NCBI RefSeq assembly: GCF_014873535.1
Contig: NZ_JADBEF010000001.1
Coordinates: 6,882,001 to 6,946,000 of the forward strand
Length of the DNA: 64,000 bases
DNA from: Nonomuraea africana
GTDB taxonomy: Bacteria > Actinomycetota > Actinomycetes > Streptosporangiales > Streptosporangiaceae
Reading direction: 5' to 3'
The translations under genes and the position numbers were made by a program. How positions within the stretch are numbered: position 1 is the stretch's first letter; every line of letters starts with the position of its first letter. The notes below the pieces were generated by a model. The model saw only the letters and a program-made list of their open reading frames with translations, had not been told where the DNA came from and ran no database searches. Below are positions 51,626-59,887 of the stretch, piece by piece.

Positions 51626-52462
51626 ATGCGTGTTCTAGCAGCCTCCGCTCTCGCCCTCTGCGGCCTGGCCGCCGCCGCGTGCGGCGGGGCCGCCGCCAAC
51701 AGTGAGAGGGTCGCCGCTCCCGTGGCCGCCCAGCCGCCCGCCGAGACCGCGCCTTCGCCGGCTTCCGCAGGTTCGGCGGGCTCGGCGGGCTCGGCGGCGC
51801 AGAAGCCGCTCGAGGGCAAGACCATCGTGATCGACCCCGGCCACAACGGGGGCAACCGTAACAACCCGAAGGCCATCAACCGCCAGGTCAACGTGCTGAC
51901 CCAGTGGAAGGCCTGCGACACCACCGGCACCGCCACCAACGACGGCTACTCCGAGGCGGCCTTCACCTGGGACGTCTCCCAGCGGCTCACCAAGATCCTC
52001 AAGGCGCGCGGCGCCACGGTGAAGCTGACCCGCGCCGACAACACCGGCGTCGGGCCCTGCATCACCGAGCGGGCCGCCATCGGCAACAAGGCCAAGGCCG
52101 ACGCCGCCATCTCGGTGCACGCCGACGGCTCGGCCCCGGCCAACCACGGCTTCCACGTGATCATCCCGAAGAAGATCAACGGTCCCGTCGACCCCGTCGT
52201 GGAGGACTCCCGGAAGCTCGGCGTCGCGGTGCGCGACGCGTTCAAGAAGGGCACGGGCCTGCCGTACTCGACCTACATCGGGTCGAAGGCGCTCAGCTTC
52301 CGCAACGATCTGGGCGGGCTCAACCTGTCGACGGTGCCCAAGATCTTCCTCGAGGCCGGCAACATGCGCAACGCGGGTGAGGCGGCCAAGTTCCAGGACG
52401 CCGCTTTCAGGCAGCAGATCGCGCAGGCGCTGGCGGACGGTGTGCAAAAGTATTTGAAGTGA
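51626..52462 (+). CDS. N-acetylmuramoyl-L-alanine amidase, lipoprotein (Amidase_3)
   Basis: A protein of 278 aa. The signal ends in a lipobox (LAAAAC at residues 14-19), so it should be a lipid-anchored exported protein. An Ala/Ser/Gly/Pro linker with repeated AGSAGSAG leads to the Amidase_3 domain. The zinc ligands and catalytic Glu are seen as VIDPGHNGG, AISVHADGSA and IFLEAGNMRN. It cleaves the bond between MurNAc and the L-alanine of the stem peptide, like mycobacterial Ami1/Rv3717. Located just upstream of a GH20 hexosaminidase, which suggests a wall turnover pair. Confidence 0.9.
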   Translation: MRVLAASALALCGLAAAACGGAAANSERVAAPVAAQPPAETAPSPASAGSAGSAGSAAQKPLEGKTIVIDPGHNGGNRNNPKAINRQVNVLTQWKACDTTGTATNDGYSEAAFTWDVSQRLTKILKARGATVKLTRADNTGVGPCITERAAIGNKAKADAAISVHADGSAPANHGFHVIIPKKINGPVDPVVEDSRKLGVAVRDAFKKGTGLPYSTYIGSKALSFRNDLGGLNLSTVPKIFLEAGNMRNAGEAAKFQDAAFRQQIAQALADGVQKYLK

Positions 52463-52475
52463 CATCATTTTTGGC

Positions 52476-54086
52476 ATGAACTCGCTGCTGCCCCGCCCGA
52501 CTGTTCTGTCCGACCTGTCCGGCTCCTACGAGCTCACCGTGGGAGCCATCGTCTCCGGGCCCGCCGACCTGGCCGACGCCGTACGGCGGGCACTGCCGAT
52601 CCTCGACCTGCGTCCAGGGGACACGGGCGCGATCGACGTCAGGCTCGATACCTCGCTCGGCGAGGAGGCCTACCGCCTGCTGGTCGGCTCGCGCGGCGTC
52701 GAGATCACCGCGGGCGGCAGAGCGGGCGCGTTCTACGCCGGGCAGTCGCTGCACCAGCTGCTACCCGACGCGACCTACCGCAGCGCGGTCACGACCGACA
52801 CCTGGACCGTGCCCGGCGTGCGCGTCGAGGACGCGCCGCGCCACACGTGGCGCGGTCTCCACCTCGACGTGGCGCGGCACTTCCTGCCCAAGCGCGAGAT
52901 CCTGCGGGTCGTCGACCTGATGGCCGCGCACAAGCTCAACCGGCTCCACCTGCACCTGGTCGACGACCAGGGCTGGCGGGTGGAGAGCAGGGCCTATCCC
53001 CGCCTGCACGAGGTGGCCTCGCACCGAGCGCGCACCGCCACCAACTACTTCCGCGAGGAGCCCACGTACGACGGGATCCCGCACGGCGGCTACTACACCC
53101 TCGACGACCTGACCGAGATCGCCGCCTACGCGCGGTCGCGCGAGGTCGTCGTCGTGCCCGAGATCGACGTGCCGGGGCACGCCACGGCCATCCTCGCCGC
53201 CTATCCCGAGCTGGGCGCGACGGGCGAGAGCTTCAAGGTGCTCGACCGGTGGGGCATCTCTCCGGCGATCCTGTCGCCGCTGCCGCCGACCGTCGACTTC
53301 CTCACCACGATCTTCGACGAGCTGCTCGGCGCGCTCGGCGAGACGCCGTACGTGCACATCGGCGGCGACGAGTGCGTGCTGGACGACTGGGAGTCCTCCG
53401 CCGAGATCACCGCCTACCGGGAGTCGCTCGGCCTGGCCGACGTGGGCGAGCTGCACGCCTGGTTCCTGCGCCGCCTCGCCGACGTGCTGGCCGCGCGCGG
53501 CGCGCGCGCCGTGGTGTGGGACGAGGCCTTCGTCGCGGGCGCGCTGCGCGAGGACACGATGGTGATGCCGTGGCGCGGCATGGGCGTCGGCCGCAGGGCC
53601 GCCGCCGCGGGGCACCAGGTGATCGCGACGCCGGTGTTCCCGCTCTACTTCGACTACGCGGAGGCGTCCTCGGCAGAGGAGCCGCTGGCCATCGGCGACG
53701 CGATCACCGTGACGGACGTGGCCTCGTTCGACCCCGCTCCCTCGTCATGGGCGCCGGCCGAGCGGGAGCGCGTGGTCGGCCTGCAGGCGCAGCTGTGGAG
53801 CGAGCGCATCCCCGACGCCCGCGTCCTCGACTACCGGGCGTGGCCGCGGGCCTGCGCGCTGGCCGAGGTCGCGTGGGCGGGCGAGGCGGGCACCGACTTC
53901 ATGGGACGGCTGGAGCGCCATCTCGGCCGGCTGGACGCGCTCGGCGTGGAGTATCGCCCGTCGGCGGGCCCGCACCCGTGGCAGCGGGGCCGTCCGCACC
54001 GTCCTTCCGCCGTGCCGGTGACGAGCGCGATGGAGCACCTCGACGAGATGACCTACTCGGCCACCTCGACCAGGCCGAGCGTCTGA
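52476..54086 (+). CDS. GH20 beta-N-acetylhexosaminidase
   Basis: A protein of 536 aa. Residues 1-120 form the GH20b domain and about 120-460 the TIM barrel. The key strands are RGLHLDVARHFLPKREILRV, KLNRLHLHLVDDQGWRVES, VVVVPEIDVPGHATAILAAY and VHIGGDECVLDDW, where D298-E299 are the substrate-assisted catalytic pair. It removes terminal GlcNAc or GalNAc residues from chitin, wall or glycan fragments. There is no signal peptide, so it probably acts in the cytosol on imported fragments. It starts 13 bp after the amidase stop. Confidence 0.92.
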   Translation: MNSLLPRPTVLSDLSGSYELTVGAIVSGPADLADAVRRALPILDLRPGDTGAIDVRLDTSLGEEAYRLLVGSRGVEITAGGRAGAFYAGQSLHQLLPDATYRSAVTTDTWTVPGVRVEDAPRHTWRGLHLDVARHFLPKREILRVVDLMAAHKLNRLHLHLVDDQGWRVESRAYPRLHEVASHRARTATNYFREEPTYDGIPHGGYYTLDDLTEIAAYARSREVVVVPEIDVPGHATAILAAYPELGATGESFKVLDRWGISPAILSPLPPTVDFLTTIFDELLGALGETPYVHIGGDECVLDDWESSAEITAYRESLGLADVGELHAWFLRRLADVLAARGARAVVWDEAFVAGALREDTMVMPWRGMGVGRRAAAAGHQVIATPVFPLYFDYAEASSAEEPLAIGDAITVTDVASFDPAPSSWAPAERERVVGLQAQLWSERIPDARVLDYRAWPRACALAEVAWAGEAGTDFMGRLERHLGRLDALGVEYRPSAGPHPWQRGRPHRPSAVPVTSAMEHLDEMTYSATSTRPSV

Positions 54087-54110
54087 CCCTCCGCGGTCGC
54101 CCGGGACTGA

Positions 54111-55166
54111 TCAGCCGCCCGCCGTGCGGCCGATCAGTTCCGGGACCGTGGTGGCGTGGCGGCGCAGGCGGCGGGAGAGCTGACGGTGGATGCGGGCGGC
54201 CCACAGCGGCCCGCCGTAGATCATCCCCGTGTAGCCCTGCACCAGCGTGGCGCCGGCGAGCAGCCGCTCCCACACGTCGTCGACGTCCTCGACGCCGCCG
54301 ACGGACACCAGCGTCAGCCGGTCGCCCACGCGGGCCCGCAGCCGGCGCAGCACCTCGAGCGAGCGCGCCTTCAACGGGCGCCCGGACAGGCCGCCGGTCT
54401 CGCCCGAGTGGCGGATGGTGGTGTTGGTCGCGATGATGCCGTCGAGCCCCAGCTCCAGGGCCAGATCGGCCACCGCGTCGACGTCGTCGTCGGCCAGGTC
54501 GGGGGCGATCTTCACCAGCAGCGGTGTACGGCGGGGCGTGGAGTCGGCGACCTCCTTCACCGCCGCCAGCAGCGGCCGCAGCAGCTCCACCGCCTGCAGG
54601 TTGCGCAGCCCGGGCGTGTTGGGCGAGCTGACGTTGACGACCAGGTAGTCGGCGAGGGGGGCCAGCTCCTTGGCGCTGGTCACGTAGTCGGCCACGGCCT
54701 CGGCCTCGGGCACGACCTTCGTCTTGCCGATGTTGACCCCGACCACCACCGGCACCCCCCGCGTACGGCGCAGCCTGCGCGCCGCGGCCTGGGCGCCCGC
54801 GTTGTTGAACCCCATCCTGTTGATGATCGCTCGCTGCTTCAGGTCGCGGAACAGGCGGGGACGCGGGTTGCCCGGCTGGGCGTGGGCGGTGATCGTGCCG
54901 ACCTCCACGTGCCCGAACCCGAACGCTGCGAGGGCCTCCGCGCAGGCCGCGTCCTTGTCGAACCCCGCGGCCAGGCCGAGCGGCCCGGGGAAGTGCACCC
55001 CGAAGGCCGTCACCCGCAGGGCGGGATCGCTCGGCGCGAGGGCGCGGTGGAGCAGCCGCTTGAGCAGCGGCAGCGTGGAGAGCAGCGCGAGCGCTCTGAC
55101 GGTGGCGTGGTGCACGGCCTCGGCGTCGAAGCGCCGCAAGACCTGCGTGAACAGGAGTCGGTACAT
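54111..55166 (-). CDS. pyrD: Dihydroorotate dehydrogenase (quinone), class 2
   Basis: A protein of 351 aa. The N-terminal membrane-association helices (YRLLFTQVLRRFDAEAVHHA) are followed by the FMN-binding barrel: GPLGLAAGFDKDAACAEALA, INRMGFNNAGAQAAARRL, YLVVNVSSPNTPGLRNLQ (the Ser in NVSSPNT is the class 2 catalytic base) and ATNTTIRHSGETGGLSG. It oxidises dihydroorotate to orotate, passing electrons to the quinone pool. ATG 55166 is used; a GTG directly before it (55169) is possible. It begins 11 bp after the stop of the response regulator gene. Confidence 0.95.
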   Translation of the reverse strand: MYRLLFTQVLRRFDAEAVHHATVRALALLSTLPLLKRLLHRALAPSDPALRVTAFGVHFPGPLGLAAGFDKDAACAEALAAFGFGHVEVGTITAHAQPGNPRPRLFRDLKQRAIINRMGFNNAGAQAAARRLRRTRGVPVVVGVNIGKTKVVPEAEAVADYVTSAKELAPLADYLVVNVSSPNTPGLRNLQAVELLRPLLAAVKEVADSTPRRTPLLVKIAPDLADDDVDAVADLALELGLDGIIATNTTIRHSGETGGLSGRPLKARSLEVLRRLRARVGDRLTLVSVGGVEDVDDVWERLLAGATLVQGYTGMIYGGPLWAARIHRQLSRRLRRHATTVPELIGRTAGG

Positions 55167-55177
55167 CACGACTCAGG

Positions 55178-55837
55178 TTATCGGTCCTGTCCGACCAGGC
55201 CCGCTTCGTAGGCCAGGATCGCGGCCTGGACCCTGTTGCGGACCTCCAGCCTGGTCAGGATCGCGCTCACGTAGGCCTTGACGGTCCCCTCGACGACGAA
55301 CAGCCGCTTGGCGATCTCCGCGTTGGACAGCCCCTCGCCGACCAGCGCGAGCACCGCCCTCTCGCGCTCGGTCAGCACCTCGATCCGATCGCGGGCCGCG
55401 GCGCCGCGCGCCATCTTGCCGCCGGTGAGCTGGGTGATGACGCGCTGGGCGACCTTGGGCGACAGGTAGGCGGCGCCGTCGGCGACGGCGTGGATCCCGG
55501 CGATCAGCTCGCGCGGGTCGCCCGACTTGAGCAGGAAGCCGCTGGCGCCGACGTCGAGCGCCTTGGCGATGTAGTCGTCCTCACCGAAGGTCGTGAGCAT
55601 GATGACGGCCGTGTCGGGCGCCACCCGGCGGATCTCGGCGGCGGCGGCGAGGCCGTCGAGCTTCGGCATGCGGATGTCGAGCAGGGCGACGTCGGGCCGG
55701 TGGCTGATCGCCAGGTCCACGGCCTGCCTGCCGTCCCCGGCCTCGGCGACGACCTGGAACGCCGGGTCGACGCCGAGAATCGCGCCGACACCCGCTCTGA
55801 TCATGGCCTCGTCGTCGGCGAGGAGAATTCGGATCAC
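55178..55837 (-). CDS. NarL/LuxR-type response regulator, no kinase nearby
   Basis: A protein of 219 aa. The receiver has the acidic pocket D8/D9 and phospho-acceptor D54 (DVALLDIRMPK). The LuxR HTH is LTERERAVLALVGEGLSNAE, IAKRLFVVEGTVKAYVSAIL. No histidine kinase is adjacent, so it is an orphan or pairs with an unlinked kinase. GTG 55837 has no Shine-Dalgarno. It is divergent from the tautomerase gene, only 18 bp away, and just upstream of pyrD on the same strand. Confidence 0.9.
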   Translation of the reverse strand: MIRILLADDEAMIRAGVGAILGVDPAFQVVAEAGDGRQAVDLAISHRPDVALLDIRMPKLDGLAAAAEIRRVAPDTAVIMLTTFGEDDYIAKALDVGASGFLLKSGDPRELIAGIHAVADGAAYLSPKVAQRVITQLTGGKMARGAAARDRIEVLTERERAVLALVGEGLSNAEIAKRLFVVEGTVKAYVSAILTRLEVRNRVQAAILAYEAGLVGQDR

Positions 55838-55855
55838 GCCTGTATATTGCCCGAC
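55838..55855. promoter_or_regulatory. 18-bp divergent leaderless promoter gap
   Basis: The whole gap between two divergent start codons contains TATATT (55843-55848). It ends exactly 7 nt before ATG 55856, and its reverse reading gives CAATAT 6 nt before GTG 55837. Both genes must therefore be transcribed without leaders, from back-to-back -10 boxes that share bases. The -35 boxes have to lie inside the neighbouring coding sequences. Confidence 0.6.
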
Positions 55856-56239
55856 ATGGCGCAGGTGAAAGTGTTCGGGCGGCGTGACGTGTGGGCGGGG
55901 CGGCAGCGCGAGGTCTCCGACCTGCTCCACGCGTGCGTGGTGAAGACGTGGGGGCTGCCCGAGGGCAAGCGCTTCCACCGCTTCCTGCTGCTCGACGCCG
56001 ACGACCTGATCTGCCCGCAGCGCGGCGCCGACTACCTGATCGTCGAGATCGTCTGCTTCACCGGACGCAGCGACGAGGCCAAGAGGGCGCTGATCCGCGA
56101 GGTGTTCGCGAAGGCCCCCGCGCTCGGGATCTCCTCCGACGACCTGGAGCTAACGATCATCGAGATGCCCGCGGTCAACTGGGGCATCAGGGGCGTGCCC
56201 GCCGACGAGCTGGCGCTGCCGTACAAGGTTGAGGTCTAG
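55856..56239 (+). CDS. Tautomerase (4-oxalocrotonate tautomerase/MIF-like) family protein
   Basis: A protein of 127 aa matching the about 130-aa tautomerase group (TautB-like). Typical segments are RREVSDLLHACVVKTWGLPE with Q in place of the first R, KRFHRFLLLDADDLICPQRG, DYLIVEIVCFTGRSDEAKRA and LELTIIEMPAVNWGIRGVPA. The usual catalytic N-terminal proline is not visible: the protein starts MAQVKVFGRR, so a classical proline-based mechanism is doubtful. Its 3' end lies on the opposite strand of the EamA gene, overlapping by 90 bp. Confidence 0.82.
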   Translation: MAQVKVFGRRDVWAGRQREVSDLLHACVVKTWGLPEGKRFHRFLLLDADDLICPQRGADYLIVEIVCFTGRSDEAKRALIREVFAKAPALGISSDDLELTIIEMPAVNWGIRGVPADELALPYKVEV

Positions 56240-57091
56240 CCGCAGCACCAGCACCGCGGCCAGGACGGCGACGCCGCCCGCCAGCTGACCCGCCGCGAGG
56301 CGCTCGCCGTACACCAGCGAGGTGGACACGAGCGTCACGACGGGCTCCGCGCACGACAGGATGGCGGCGGTCGGCGCGCCGAGCAGGCGCACGCCCATGA
56401 ACAGCGCCACCATCGCCAGCACGGTCGAGACCAGCCCGAGCAGGCCCGTCCATGCCCAGCCCGCGGCGGTCGCGGGCAGGTCCAGGCCGCCTGCGACGCC
56501 GAGCGTGACCGCCGCCGCGGTGAACACGATGGCCGACAGCAGGTAGACGTCGAGGCCCTCGGGCAGCCCGTCGGCGACGGTCAGGTAGAGCGAGTAGGCG
56601 ACGGCCGCGCCGAGCGCCAGCAGCACCCCCGACAGCTCGGCCGCTAAACCGCCCAGGCCGAGCAGGAGCACCAGGCCCATCGCCGAGCAGCCGAGCGCGG
56701 CCAGCTTGCGCCGGTCGAGCGACTCTCTGCGCAGCACCACGGCCAGGGCCGTCACCAGCGCGGGATAGGTGTAGAGCAGCAGCGCGGCCAGCGAGGCGTC
56801 GATGCGGGCGACCGCGCCGAAGTAGCACAGTGCCTGGACGGCGTAGCCGACGCCGCCGAGCCCGACGGCCGTCAGCGCCACCCTGGCGACGGGCAGCGCG
56901 GGCCTGCGCCACGCCACGACGAGCCACAGCACGACGGCGGCGATGACGAACCTGCCGGTCAGCATCCCCGTCACGGTGACGCCCGACGCGTAGGCCTCCT
57001 TGGCGAAGATCGGCGACAGGCCGAAGCCGAGCGCGGACACCAGACACCACAGCACTCCCATGACCGGCCAACCTAGGCGGCGTCGAGCCAT
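56150..57091 (-). CDS. EamA-family (DMT) exporter
   Basis: A protein of 313 aa with ten hydrophobic helices in two EamA repeats (VLWCLVSALGFGLSPIFAKE opens the first, LSGVLLALGAAVAYSLYLTV the second; PTAAILSCAEPVVTLVSTSL is the usual motif of the second). RhtA/YdcZ-like members export amino acids or small metabolites. The last 20 residues (QLVGGHAPDAPVDRGHLDDR) are hydrophilic and lie within the tautomerase coding region, read antisense. They look like an extension after loss of an earlier stop. Start ATG 57091 (AAGG 8 nt upstream); ATG 57061 is the alternative. Divergent from a LysR gene that probably controls it. Confidence 0.85.
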   Translation of the reverse strand: MARRRLGWPVMGVLWCLVSALGFGLSPIFAKEAYASGVTVTGMLTGRFVIAAVVLWLVVAWRRPALPVARVALTAVGLGGVGYAVQALCYFGAVARIDASLAALLLYTYPALVTALAVVLRRESLDRRKLAALGCSAMGLVLLLGLGGLAAELSGVLLALGAAVAYSLYLTVADGLPEGLDVYLLSAIVFTAAAVTLGVAGGLDLPATAAGWAWTGLLGLVSTVLAMVALFMGVRLLGAPTAAILSCAEPVVTLVSTSLVYGERLAAGQLAGGVAVLAAVLVLRLDLNLVRQRQLVGGHAPDAPVDRGHLDDR

Positions 57092-57132
57092 CGAGGTAGC
57101 CTTGCTTTCCTTTGGATTCCATAGGGGATTCC

Positions 57133-58038
57133 TTGGCCACTCTCCACCAGCTGCGCTGCTTCCTCGCCACCCTGGAGCACGGCTCGTTCACCGCCGCCGC
57201 CGTGGCTCTCGGCTACGCCCAGCCGTCCATCTCCGAACAGGTGCGCCTGCTGGAGCAGCACCTGCAGGTGACGCTGTTCCTGCGGGTGGGCAGGGGCGTG
57301 GTGCCCACCGAGGCGGCGCTGGCGCTGCGCCCCCACGCGGCCGCCGCCCTGGCCGCGGTGGAGGAGGCGGGCAGGGCGGTGGCCGCGGTGCGGGAGGTCC
57401 TGACCGGCACGGTACGGCTCGGCCTGTTCGGCACCGCCCACTTCTACCTGGGCGCCGACCTGGTGGCCGACGTCCTTGAACGGCACCCCGGGGTGCGCGT
57501 CCAGCTCATCGGGCAGAACTCCGCCGAGGTGCTCGACCACGTGCGCAGGGGAAGGCTGGAGGCGGCCGTCTCAGCGGTGCCGGTCCCCGACGAAGGGCTG
57601 TCGGTGACCCCCGTGATGCGCGACGAGCTGGTCTACGTCAGCACCGAGGCCCGCGATCCCGTCACGCCCGCTTACCTGGCGTCGCAGCCGCTCGTGCTGC
57701 CGCACGTGAGCTGGCGTGAGGAGGACACCACCCGCCGGGCGCTCACGCGAGCCGTCCAGGCGGCGGGTCACGTGCTGCGGCCCAGGGTGGAGGTGGAGGA
57801 CCCGGAGACCGCGCTGGAGATCGTGGCCCGCGGCCTGGCGGCGACGGTGAGCTGGCGGGGCGTGCTGCACCGGCTGGCCGACCGGCTGCCGGGCACGCTG
57901 CGCTGGTCGCCGCTCGATCCGCCGCTGCACGACACGTTCGCGATCGTGCACGGCCCGACGCTCTCCCCCTCCACCAAAATGGTCCTCGAGCTGGCGTCGG
58001 CCCGGCTGCGCGCCCTGGAGGCTCAGGTCCGCAGGTAG
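57133..58038 (+). CDS. LysR-family regulator
   Basis: A protein of 301 aa. TTG 57133 is chosen because AGGGG lies 5 nt upstream and the HTH then starts correctly: LHQLRCFLATLEHGSFTAAA, VALGYAQPSISEQVRLLEQH. The effector domain contains GTVRLGLFGTAHFYLGADLV and EIVARGLAATVSWRGVLHRL. GGATTCC is directly repeated just before the start (57114 and 57127). It is divergent from the EamA exporter by 41 bp, the classic arrangement for LysR control of an exporter. It overlaps the convergent response regulator gene by 16 bp. Confidence 0.87.
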   Translation: MATLHQLRCFLATLEHGSFTAAAVALGYAQPSISEQVRLLEQHLQVTLFLRVGRGVVPTEAALALRPHAAAALAAVEEAGRAVAAVREVLTGTVRLGLFGTAHFYLGADLVADVLERHPGVRVQLIGQNSAEVLDHVRRGRLEAAVSAVPVPDEGLSVTPVMRDELVYVSTEARDPVTPAYLASQPLVLPHVSWREEDTTRRALTRAVQAAGHVLRPRVEVEDPETALEIVARGLAATVSWRGVLHRLADRLPGTLRWSPLDPPLHDTFAIVHGPTLSPSTKMVLELASARLRALEAQVRR

Positions 58039-58652
58039 GCCAGGACGGCCAGCACCCTACGGTGCCCGTCGGCGGCCGGCGGCAGATCGAGCTTGGCGAA
58101 GATGTTGGCGATGTGCTTGGCCACGGCGGCGTCCGTGACGACGAGCTCGCGGGCGATGGAGGCGTTGGAGCGGCCCTCGGCGATCAGGCCGAGCACCTCG
58201 AGCTCCCTGGGCGTCAGGCGCCGGAGCGGGTCGCGGCGGCGGCCGAGCAACTGCCGCACCACCTCGGGGTCGACGACCATCCCGCCCTTGGCGACCCTGT
58301 CCAGGGCGTCGACGAACTCGCTCACCTCGCCGATCCTGTCCTTCAGCAGGTAGCCGACACCCTCCCCCGCGTCGACGAGCTCAGCGGCGTAGGTCTGCTC
58401 GACGTACTGGCTGAGCACGAGCACGGGCAGGCCCTCGGCGCGCAGCCCGATCGCCGCCCGCAGCCCCTCGTCGGTGAAGCCGGGTGGCATCCGCACGTCG
58501 GTGACCACGACATCGGGCCGGTGCGCCATGGCCGCCTCGGTCAGCGCCTCCGCGTCACCCACGGCGGCGACCACCTCGTGACCGAACCGCTCCAGCAGCC
58601 CGACCAGCCCTTCGCGCAGCAGCACGGCGTCCTCGGCGATCACTACTCGCAC
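58023..58652 (-). CDS. NarL/LuxR-type response regulator paired with the adjacent kinase
   Basis: A protein of 209 aa. Receiver with D8 in the acidic pocket (E7/D8) and phospho-acceptor D52 (VVVTDVRMPP). The LuxR HTH is RRLTPRELEVLGLIAEGRSN, ASIARELVVTDAAVAKHIAN. The VTDAAVAKHIANIFAKL form is typical of DesR-like regulators. Its GTG (58652) lies 10 bp inside the end of the kinase gene, so the two are translationally coupled and form a cognate pair. Confidence 0.92.
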   Translation of the reverse strand: MRVVIAEDAVLLREGLVGLLERFGHEVVAAVGDAEALTEAAMAHRPDVVVTDVRMPPGFTDEGLRAAIGLRAEGLPVLVLSQYVEQTYAAELVDAGEGVGYLLKDRIGEVSEFVDALDRVAKGGMVVDPEVVRQLLGRRRDPLRRLTPRELEVLGLIAEGRSNASIARELVVTDAAVAKHIANIFAKLDLPPAADGHRRVLAVLAYLRT

Positions 58653-59668
58653 GGGATCTCCACTCGCATCGTCGTCGGCCCGCCTGCCGGGCTGGACAGC
58701 GACAGTCTGCCGCCCACGACCGCGAGCCGGTCGGCCAGCCCCGTCAGCCCCGAGCCCCTGGCCGGGTCGGCCCCACCCTTCCCGTCGTCGCCGATCTCCA
58801 TGACGAACCGTCCCGAAGCTCTGATCCAGGCCCGTGACGCGCCGCTGTGCTTGGCGATGTTCGCCAGCGCCTCGGAGACGACGTAGTACGCCGCCGTCTC
58901 GACCTGCTCGGGCAGCCGGTCGAGGTCCGTCTCGACCTCGACGGGGACCGGCGAGCGGGAGGCCGCCTCCCTGATCGCCGCCGCCAGACCCCTGTCGGTG
59001 AGAACCTGCGGGTGCACGCCCCTGATCAGCTCGCGCAGCTCCACCAGTGCCTGCCTGGCCTCCTCGTGCGCGCTCGCCACCTGCTCGGCGGCTGGCGAGC
59101 CGGGCGGCAGATCCAGTTTGGCCAGCCCCAGCCGCATCGACAGCGCGACCAGCCGCTGCTGGGCGCCGTCGTGCAGGTCCCGCTCGATCCTGCGCCGCTC
59201 GACGTCGAACGCGTCGACCAGCCTGGCCCTCGACGCCACGACCTCCTCCAGCCGGTGCGGCTCCAGGAGCTCCCTCGCCATGGTCATGCGCGCCCTGCCC
59301 CACAGCACCAGGACGTAGCCCCCCACGGGCACGAGCACCGCGCCTGCCACGGAGGCGGCGATCGCGGGCCCGAGGTCCTCCTGTACGGCAGGCGAGATGA
59401 TCAGCACGATCGGCCCGCCCACGGCGAACGCGATCATCACCAGGTCGATCCACCACAGCACGAGCAGCGAGGCGAGGCCCAGCCCCAGCTCGCGCCACCG
59501 GTGCCGGGCGGCCGGCGCCCCGAGCCGCCACCGCTCGAACCACGCCACCAGCGGCACGGCGGGCACGGCCAGCAGCGCGGCGAACGGCGTCGCGAACGCC
59601 ATGACCGCGACCGCCACCGCCACCAGGCCGGGGACGGCGCTGGCCACCAGGTACAGCAGAGCTCTCAC
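58643..59668 (-). CDS. Membrane histidine kinase (HisKA_3/NarX-DesK type)
   Basis: A protein of 341 aa. Four hydrophobic segments occupy residues 1-145. The dimerisation domain has the phospho-accepting His in RRRIERDLHDGAQQRLVALS, the HisKA_3 signature. The ATPase domain shows YYVVSEALANIAKHSGASRA (N-box) and IGDDGKGGADPARGSGLTGL (G-boxes). GTG 59668 is chosen from the first hydrophobic helix; TCTCACCCGGG is directly repeated around the start. There is no large extracellular sensor domain, so it probably senses the membrane or stress inside it, as DesK-like kinases do; the signal is unknown. Confidence 0.9.
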   Translation of the reverse strand: MRALLYLVASAVPGLVAVAVAVMAFATPFAALLAVPAVPLVAWFERWRLGAPAARHRWRELGLGLASLLVLWWIDLVMIAFAVGGPIVLIISPAVQEDLGPAIAASVAGAVLVPVGGYVLVLWGRARMTMARELLEPHRLEEVVASRARLVDAFDVERRRIERDLHDGAQQRLVALSMRLGLAKLDLPPGSPAAEQVASAHEEARQALVELRELIRGVHPQVLTDRGLAAAIREAASRSPVPVEVETDLDRLPEQVETAAYYVVSEALANIAKHSGASRAWIRASGRFVMEIGDDGKGGADPARGSGLTGLADRLAVVGGRLSLSSPAGGPTTMRVEIPCE

Positions 59669-59779
59669 CCGGGAATTCTCACCCGGGCGACGGCCCTCGC
59701 CGTACCCCGGAAAACCGGTGGACCGGGCGAGGCGCCCTGGAGCACCATGGACGCCGCACGAAAACCTCGGGAGGACCAG

Positions 59780-59887
59780 ATGCGGCAGAGCCTCGGAACG
59801 ACCCAGCGTCCTGTCCTTCCTACCGAGGTTCCACGCATCCATGACCACCCTGAACATCGGCGTGCTCGCGCACGTCGACGCGGGTAA
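59780..59887 (+). CDS. Candidate 35-aa leader peptide before the TetM-like gene
   Basis: ATG 59780 has an ideal ribosome binding site (GGGAGG, 5 nt spacing), much better than the main gene's own. It encodes MRQSLGTTQRPVLPTEVPRI and 15 more residues, in a different frame from the TetM-like gene, and ends at TAA 59885-59887, 47 nt inside it. Leader peptides whose translation controls a resistance gene are known for tetM and erm genes. Whether the ribosome reaches the main start by reinitiation or stalling is inference. The alternative is that this is a chance frame. Confidence 0.5.
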   Translation: MRQSLGTTQRPVLPTEVPRIHDHPEHRRARARRRG

